A DNA stretch of 64,000 nt. It comes from Eucommia ulmoides. Its lineage: Eukaryota; Streptophyta; Magnoliopsida; Garryales; Eucommiaceae. Numbering within the stretch: position 1 is the first letter of the stretch; each line of letters starts with the position of its first letter. The stretch spans positions 6,588,579-6,652,578 of the forward strand of contig CM028335.1 in assembly GCA_016647705.1 (NCBI GenBank). Direction: 5' to 3'. This document shows positions 56,940 through 64,000 of this stretch, piece by piece. A program made the translations under genes and the position numbers. The notes under the pieces were generated by a model that saw nothing but the letters and a program-made list of their open reading frames with translations, was not told where the DNA came from and ran no database searches.

Positions 56940-57500
56940 ATATCAACTTGTGAACGATAACTGGAAGGCTATAAGATTTGTTTACTGTTTTCCATGTAGT
57001 GCTTGACACCTTGTGCTGCTTCTTTTATTTTTTATAGTTTTTGGTCAGGTGCTTCTTTTATAATTCTTTTATTCTGTTCGATTTTTTTTTAATTTTTAAT
57101 ATCTATTTCGTTTAATTCATCTGTTCTGTTTGTTTATTGATTTATTGTGTTTAATATAATTCTTCTTTGAGCCTTATGTTCATATATAATGTTTAATTTT
57201 CGTTTTTTTTGGGGGGGTTGAAGTTTATATTTTTTTTTTCATTTTCAAGTATTTTTTAATAACGTAATTATGACGTCACAGTTCAATTACACATTGGCCG
57301 GTTGAACCGGTGACCCGTGATCCAGTGACTTTTCCATTTCGATGTCCGGTCCGGTTTTAAAAATATTAGTGCTGACTTTGTTTCTACTTGTACTCTCGGA
57401 TAATCTATTTCAGCTGAAATTTAGATTCTCATGATAAGACCCATGAATTTCGCTTCCAGTGCAACCATCAAAAGGGCAAATGGAAAGGATTAAGTATGGG
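56940..57500. other. Upstream region of the TNL gene
   Basis: AT-rich with T runs. A GGTTGAACCGGTGACCC block at about 57299 belongs to a common plant repeat type. No gene seen. Confidence 0.4.
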
Positions 57501-57509
57501 TAAAAAGAG

Positions 57510-57845
57510 TCCCATAATACACCAATTATTTGCAGATGATCTTATTCTGAATTATGTGTGACGCAGGTTATAGCTCTTCTTATGAAATTTTGTGATGAAC
57601 TTGATAAAATTAAAAAATTATGTGCTAGAAATTCAAAGGGAAATATTGCAAGCGACATGCAAAACAAAATTTGCAAAACAAAGGACTTGAGAGGGCTTGG
57701 GATCAAGAATGCAGGGCCTTCTTGGCCAAAATTTCATGGAATATTGCAAGCGACATGCAAAACCTATGACAGAAGTTATTAAGGCGCGATATAATCTGGA
57801 TAAAAGTTCTACTAATTGGATCCAGAAACAAGATAGCTCATTCAT
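57510..57845 (+). pseudogene. L1-type LINE reverse transcriptase fragment
   Basis: Two RT pieces joined by a deletion. Near 57525 the sequence encodes LFADDLIL, the FADD catalytic motif of LINE RTs, followed by LLMKFCDELDKI. From about 57690 GLGIKNA, then in the next frame AFLAKISWNI and VIKARYNLD, correspond to the C-terminal zf-RVT region. Frameshifts and a deletion make it non-functional. A 24-base phrase around ATATTGCAAGCGACATGCAA occurs twice (57642 and 57741). Confidence 0.6.
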
Positions 57846-57852
57846 ATAGAAA

Positions 57853-58200
57853 TGTTTGGAGGCTCTTACTTAAAATCATATGATCCTAAGTTGAGTAACT
57901 TCTTTGATGTATATAGTGACTTAGGAACTCTCAAATGAGCGATGTGGGACAGGAATTTAACATCCGCCCTTAAGTACAACTCCCGGTTTGCACGGATGAT
58001 TTGACTACGAGGAAATAAAAGACTCATAACATTAGCTCTGATATCATGTTAGGAGGCTTCAATTTAAAACCATATGGTCCTAAGTGTAGTAACTCTTTTG
58101 ATTTATATAGCGGTTTAGGAGGTCTAAGTGGAATAACTCCGTTAATTTATATAGTCGCTTGGAAACTCTCAGATAAACAATTTGGGATAGGAATCTAACA
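57853..58200 (-). mobile_element. Complete TRIM element (348 bp)
   Basis: Minus strand. 5' LTR 58200-58047 and 3' LTR 57962-57853, with plus-strand ends TGTT(T/A)GGAGGCT and GGAAT(T/C)TAACA. PBS on the minus strand is TGATATCAGAGC (58046-58035), a variant of the tRNA-Met PBS, directly after the 5' LTR. The purine tract CTTAAGGGCGGA precedes the 3' LTR. Flanks AGAAA and ACAAA match 4 of 5. The 5' LTR is about 44 bp longer through an internal duplication. Confidence 0.75.
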
Positions 58201-58299
58201 ACAAATATGTTTTAGAATCGAAAGATATTCTAAGGGTATCAAATTGAAAGTCAATAATAGTTGCAAAATAAACCTTTTGAATGATCGGTGATGCCACAA

Positions 58300-58460
58300 T
58301 GTCCCTCTCTCTCACACACACACCAAAGTTCCATAGGCTCCCTCTCAGCTTCTCTCTCTCTCTCTAAAACTTTCTTCTCTCTACTTTCCCTCTCGGCTTC
58401 TCTCTAAAATCTCCTTCTCTCTCTACTCCCTCTCTCTCTCCCTCTCTCTCTCTCTAAAAC
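58300..58460. repeat. CT-rich low-complexity tract
   Basis: Long (CT)n with CCCTCTC interruptions. It yields an Arg/Glu repeat in the opposite frame, not a protein. Confidence 0.85.
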
Positions 58461-58589
58461 CACATTTGGGCGTTGGTGTTGGTCGGAAATAAAGGTAGTG
58501 GTGGTTGATTAAATTCTCAATCACCATATACGATAAAACACCATATACAACAAAACACCTTATACGACAAACACCATGTACGACATAAT

Positions 58590-60905
58590 ACCGCACCACT
58601 ATCCGGCTAACTATAGTGATCGTTTTAACCTTACGATCGGGAGTTGCAATGGTACCGTAACCATCCGTAGGATATGCCTTCTTAGCGGACCTAACTGCAC
58701 AGATAATCACCCACCGAACATCGCCGGAGGACATAATATAAATCATCACCTGCCGGACCACTCTCCAGACATGACATAATATCAATCACCACCTGTCGGA
58801 CCACCCTCCGGACATGACATAATATCAATCACCACCTACCGGACCACCTTCCGAATATGACATAAACTATGGCATAGTTCAACTAATAACATCGTCAAAT
58901 CAATAACATCGTCAAACTACCAATCAATAGAAAATCACTGCTCTGCTGAAACAGATAATCACCACTCTGTTGAAGCAAACAACCACCCTATTTTAAAATC
59001 AACTAAATTCAACAAATCATTTTTCCACTTTCTTTAAAAACCAACGTAATCCACATTTCCAAAACACCCAAATCTGCTTGATCCATATAAGTTATAAATT
59101 CGTCCAATTTTTAAATAAACATATTTTTCCATCATATATATATAAAAAATAGATTTGGCAAGAAGATAGTACACTCACCTGCTTATCCGCTCCGAAGACT
59201 TTTCTCACCTATTCTCTACCGGTACTCCGGTGCCTGCGAACCTAAAAGTGGCATGGCCTAAATTAATATTTTATATAAAAACAACCTAATCATGCCATGC
59301 AACCCTAAATCCCGTAATTTCCTATTCCCCACATTTTATTATAAAATATTACTATTCCGCTAATATTGTTCCGTTTAAAGTTTATTATATCAAATTTATT
59401 CATGCGAGCGGTCTCACTATTTCTTATCGTCGTTTCAACATTTTCAATGCTAGTAATTGAATGAACATTCATAAAATTTAACGAAAAACGTTACCTGTTT
59501 CGAAACGATTGTCGATTTCCCTTAGAATTTCTAGGTTGATGTTCCTGCTTCCATCGCCTCGACAAACTTCCCTTCTTTCTTCAATTATAGCGCACTGATC
59601 CTCCACCGCTGCAACGAACGGCTCTCAGCCGCGGCAAACACACTTCCTCCTTTCTCTGGTTTACCTACTGACGTTCCTCCGCCTAGGCGAACGCTCCTCC
59701 TTTCTTTGATTTGCACACTGCCCTTTTTTCCACTGAGGCGAACACCGTTCCGCCTAGGCGAACTCCCCATCATCTAACCTGCTCTGTTTTTTCCCCAAAA
59801 CCAGCCATCTTCTTATTTCTCTCTCTCCTCGCTAACTCCAAAGACCATCTCCCATGAACATCCATACACACACAATACACACCCACATGCACACCGCAAT
59901 AACATACACACCTCGCCGGATCAACACACACACACACATGCATGACAACCCTACTCCCACAACGCCACACAACTAAACACTATCGGACCAAACTGAACGA
60001 GGGCATAACACACACACACACACACACAAACACACAGCATCAAGCATACACACACACACACACAGCATCAGGCATACACACACCCACGACAACACCATCG
60101 TCGGAACTCATGCACCCACACAGCATCCCCAACACAGAAACAGAAAACAGGGAACACCCACATCCACTGGTCTCTCTCTCTCTAACTTTCGCTCACCGCT
60201 GGCCAACCAACCGACGGCGACGCACACAAAATTCGGCGACATCGGTGATGATCAAACCATGCACCACCGCCACCTTCGTCAGACCAAATCACACAAAACC
60301 CACGACACACATAGATACCCAACAACACACACACAATCCACTCACACACACACTCTCAATCCATGATCACCCATACACACACTGATCACACACATACACG
60401 CAGCACACACGACACACAGGTAGGCACACACACATACTCACCAAATGACGGCCAGCCCATCCACACCGTTGATCACAACAGTGACGATCACGCCCTCACA
60501 TTCCCACAACAACAAACAGAAAACAGAGCACCCCCACAGACACTGGCCGGACCCACCTTCTCTCTCTCTTCAGTTTCTCGATTCTTCCTCTCCGTATGTA
60601 TATATCTGTATATATATCGAAAAGTGTGATCAATCGGCCGGACAAGTGGCTATTTCCTTCACCCTTCATTTTCACCAACTCCCTCTCTCTCCATATATAT
60701 AAAATATCTAATTTTACACTAACCCCCCTTTTATTTTTGTTAAGATATTAATTGAACCAACTTCAAATTTTAATATTTTTAAAAATTACAATTTGAACCC
60801 TAAACTTTTAAATAACATATTTAAGGGCGTCGTCCACCCCGTTATTTTCGAATGTGCTCCAATGCGACTCAAATTATACGTATGTTGAAGGTCGGGGTCT
60901 TACAC
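58590..60905 (-). mobile_element. Long LTR-like repeat, Tekay/Del-type start, CA-rich interior
   Basis: On the minus strand it begins TGTAAGACCCCGACC (60905), a Tekay/Del LTR-type start, and truncates the Copia-like LTR to its right. It contains (CA)n tracts (59866-60430), a TATA-like TATATATA at about 60605-60620, and at 58590-59270 the blocks shared with 1-800. The far end is not clear. Frames here are Thr/His repeats from the CA tract. Confidence 0.45.
59866..60430. repeat. Interrupted (CA)n region
   Basis: Several (CA)4-11 runs separated by AGCATCAGGCAT-like and other short inserts. Confidence 0.9.
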
Positions 60906-61973
60906 TTACGAACTGAATAGTTCTTTATATCATCATTTTTTAATGTGAAATCCGCATGTTTATATATAGGGGATTGAAACAAGCCCTATAATGATTAGTT
61001 TCCACAAGATATGTCTTTTAAAATCACTTACAGACCCCATATATTGATACCTTTCATTTAAGGTATATTACACTTAATAATAGCTTTCAAAATATTCAAT
61101 TTAGTTCCTCAAAAGAATTTTCAAACCCAATTCGATAAGATAGGAAGTATTAAAAGGACTAATTTGAAAAACACTTTAATTCCATGTATCAAATAGATAG
61201 GAATATTAAAATAAGAGTATTATATCTTAAAGATATTCATATCCCTAAAATCACTCAATCAGGTAACCAAATAACGGCTAGTTTTGGATCAAATCCTGAA
61301 ATTCCATAAAACCTGAAACACACTCATCAGTCGACCGCCCGATTCAGGTTGTAGCCCAAGGCAAACATTTCTTGCCCATCGGTCGATTGGTAATTTACAG
61401 TTTGTCGACCGAACGATACAGAAAGTTTATCTTCCAAGTACAGATCGACCTCCATGTCGACTGATCGATTCAACAAGTTTGTCTTATACGTTTCGGTCGA
61501 CTTATCAGTCGACTCCTCATTACTAAACACTTATCTCCAATTCGTTTTTAATACATTCTCATTAATATTTTCACCCCTTTAACTAATTTCTTTTCTCAAT
61601 TAGCTCTACTAAATTCTTAAATTCAATTTTAATTAATTATCAATATTTCTTTTTCAATTACACATAGGAGCATATAATTTCACTAATTAGGATCCTATCA
61701 AAACACACATAAATTTAAATTTTTTTTTGTGTCGTGTGTGATCCTAATCGGGATACATTAAAAGTAAAAATTAACTTGAGTTATTTTTCCTTAGATTATT
61801 CAAAATCTTCGGTCTCTTAATGTTCATCGTCTTTGTCAGTCTCTTTAGCATGCATTTATTACTTGTCATCATATCTTCATCATTAGAACTAATAAACTGA
61901 AACACTTAATCAAACCGTTAGTTCCATAAAAAACATCAACCTTTAATTGTTTATCAAAATCTTAAGATCAACA
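60906..61973 (-). mobile_element. 3' LTR of the Copia-like element, right copy, truncated
   Basis: Minus strand start TGTTGATCTTAAGATTTT (61973). Aligned with the solo LTR through the CACACGACACAAA region and the GTCGAC-type dyads (61310-61510). Broken at about 60906 by the Tekay-type LTR, so only the first about 1070 bp remain. Confidence 0.6.
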
Positions 61974-63084
61974 ACCTCTCCCATTTTTATGATGAAAATT
62001 AACTTTGATATTTTCTTTAAAACAATAATGTAACCATACTCCTCCTAAATTCGAGGACGGGTTCTTTAACTCTTTTAAGTATAAGAATGAAGATATTCAA
62101 AAAAATAATCAATAAAGCACAAATATAAAAATAAACTCCCCCTTAAGATATGCAATAAAACATCAACTAATTCTCCCCATTTGTCATCTCAAAAAAAAAT
62201 TAGGGAGGGGGAGAACCAAAAACACTACTCTAGGCAAATATCATTATGCTTAGGCTATACCAAAAATATCATTCTAAGCATGCAATATTTCTCTATATAA
62301 TAAAAAATGAGCAAATTCAAGCATATGTGAATAATCATAACATTTCAGCAATGTAGCATGATATCAATTAATATCTTCCTAGAATCTAGAAACATGTAAT
62401 CTTTAACGCACTAGAATAGAAAGCATATCTCAAGAATAATTTATCGATCATAAATCTAGTGTATGCATAACCATAGATAAGTGCATATTTCTCTCATAAA
62501 ATATCAACTCCATTTTTGAACAAAATCATTAATGCCCAAAAACATGAATCATATCTCAATAAAAAATAATGTTATCTCATATCATTCTAGATCCCTTCAT
62601 AAGCATAAGCATTTAAAAATCAGGAGATATGAAACGTATGAGAAAAATAGATTATCATGTATATAGCAAGATACTTGATATCCATAAATATATTTACATG
62701 CACAAAAATATTAACTTGAAACACTAAGCACAGTTTGATATGTATTCAAATGATCATATATGGATTCAAAAAGAATTCTCATACTTTCATACTTAGTATT
62801 ATCATGATCAAATTAAGTCATTCAATTCACCTCAATATAAAATATTATGCATTTTAATAAATCAAGATGTATAAAATAAAAACTCAATTCACTTAATTCA
62901 ATTTCTGAATCTCGTAACATGTTTTAAAATTAAATACATGATTACTATTAGATATGAGCACATTATAAAAATATGTAAATACACTTTAACTAAATATGAT
63001 TTTCATAATCACCATATAATATTTCTAAGACAACAAGTAAACGCATCATTTAAAAATAAGTCTTAGAAACCATTACCAACTTAC
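61974..63084 (-). mobile_element. Copia-like element, right copy, non-coding internal region
   Basis: Minus strand: gag end, AT-rich sequence, GACAAATGGGGAGAATTAG, TTAAGGGGGAGTTTATTT and CCCGTCCTCGAATTTAGGAG, then AATGGGAGAGGT just before the LTR. The same blocks are present in the left copy. No pol coding. Confidence 0.55.
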
Positions 63085-63883
63085 CTATTTGGCAAGTCGG
63101 GACTCTCCCTCTTTAACAAATTTAATAAATTTAAAATGCGGAGGGTTAGGAGTACCTTTTATATCTTTCGGGACAACTTTACTGTTTACCTCATTTGTAC
63201 TCATGATTGTTTTAGGTGCATAATTCCTCTTGACTTGTCTGTATCCTCTCAATTTTTTATTTTTTCCATTTGATTCATTGACGATTTCCTTTGCACGTAT
63301 CACTTGTGGCTTCTTGGTGATATTTCATCTTGAATTTTGTATAACTTTTCTCTTTGCCCATTTCTCTTGTGGCTTCTTAATAATTTCACATTCTATCTTT
63401 GATGCATCTTTTTGTTTTGTATGCGTTGCTTGTGGATCTTTGGTGACTTCCTGTTTTACCTTTGATATAACTTCTTTGTTTGTTCCTTCAGATCCCCTTC
63501 CGACATTATGTAATTCTGCACAAGACATTTCAATAGTTCTCTTCGGTATCCATTTCATTTTGGATCCGTCCCTATTAGACATAAATTTAGGGTTCCTGAA
63601 TGGATATGATACTTTAATGCCGAACGCTATTGCAATAATAACATCTCAAATTCGATTTATCAAAGAAAGCACGAGATGTAAATCAATAATAATTTCTAAT
63701 AATAGCCACATAATTATCACTGACTTGTGATGAAGGATGAGACGATGAAGTATATCCACTTTGCCTAGAAAAATCATTTTCAAAATCTCTTGAAATAGTC
63801 TTAAGGTCGGATTTTGATTTTTCAAAACTTTTCTTAAGTAAATTGATTTTTGAATCAATATCTGACCTTTGCATAAAAATCAT
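63085..63883 (-). pseudogene. Gag remnant of the Copia-like element, right copy
   Basis: Same protein as 7306-8200, on the opposite strand. Pieces: 63883-63683 (coiled-coil-like, KINLLKKSFEKSKSDLK), a knuckle CYYCNSVRH in which the His is kept but the following residue is a stop, 63582-63325 (KMKWIPKRTIEMSCAELHNV) and 63303-63085, ending in TPNPPHFKFIKFVKEGES. Stops separate the pieces. It continues right to the window edge. Confidence 0.55.
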
Positions 63884-64000
63884 CTCAAGATTATTTTTTT
63901 AAATTTTGTTTTCATTTTCAAGAGAATCCATTTTAGAGAGCAAATTATTAATTTAAAAAACAACATCCGAAAATTCTTTTGTACCACAATAATCATCCAA

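Noticed and set aside
56767..57500. A head-to-head partner NLR upstream of the TNL
   Set aside because: No TIR, NB-ARC or LRR motifs on the plus strand there; only AT-rich sequence and a LINE fragment follow.
59942..60385. 147-codon Thr/His-rich frame
   Set aside because: Translation of an interrupted (CA)n microsatellite.

Overview
This is a stretch of a eudicot plant nuclear genome. It is AT-rich and crowded with nested retrotransposons, Mutator-type MITEs, TRIMs and minisatellites. One complete protein-coding host gene can be recognised: a six-exon TIR-NB-ARC-LRR (TNL) immune receptor on the minus strand (48340-56766). TNLs are a dicot/gymnosperm class, and the spliced gene structure and TE families fit a eudicot; I cannot name the species.

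Left part (1-8329). A degenerate LTR-like repeat (1-800) is followed by a 2.46-kb Mutator-like element with long terminal inverted repeats (1193-3655), the 3' end of a Tekay/Del-type Ty3 element (LTR 4903-6197) and a gypsy 3' end with its LTR (6198-7282). After these comes the gag remnant of a Copia-like, apparently pol-less element (7283-8329).

Nested block (8325-31104). The Copia-like element was split at 8330 by a gag-only gypsy element on the minus strand (8330-9434 LTR, internal to 12473, second LTR from 12474; target duplication ACTTA). The second LTR of that element was split in turn by a 13.9-kb Tat/Ogre-type Ty3 element (13496-27432). The Ogre-type element carries a tRNA-Arg-type PBS, gag, pro with a G-patch, an 80-bp in-frame intron, RT, two RNase H domains, integrase, a 3'UTR minisatellite and a polypurine tract. 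Its two LTRs each hold an eight-unit minisatellite. Its frames are broken by several stops and one frameshift. The Copia-like element resumes at 27501 and ends in a 2.2-kb LTR.

Middle (31105-48100). This part holds a second gypsy 3' end (31105-32356), two 231-bp Mutator MITEs (33724-33954 and 40166-40396), a 2.5-kb non-autonomous Mutator-like element with an exact 9-bp target duplication (34045-36557), and a LARD-like element whose body is a minisatellite apparently grown from its own LTR (36860-39875). It also holds a solo LTR of the Copia-like family (41966-44216) and a hairpin-forming minisatellite (about 44400-45600).

Right part (48100-64000). The TNL gene has consistent splice phases and would encode 1149 residues: TIR, NB-ARC, LRRs, a post-LRR C-JID-type domain and an acidic Trp-Asp-rich tail. 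Its introns 1 and 4 are swollen by a solo LTR and by TRIM elements. Upstream lie a LINE fragment, a complete small TRIM (57853-58200), a long LTR-like repeat rich in CA tracts (about 58590-60905) and a second, inverted copy of the Copia-like gag-only element running off the right edge.
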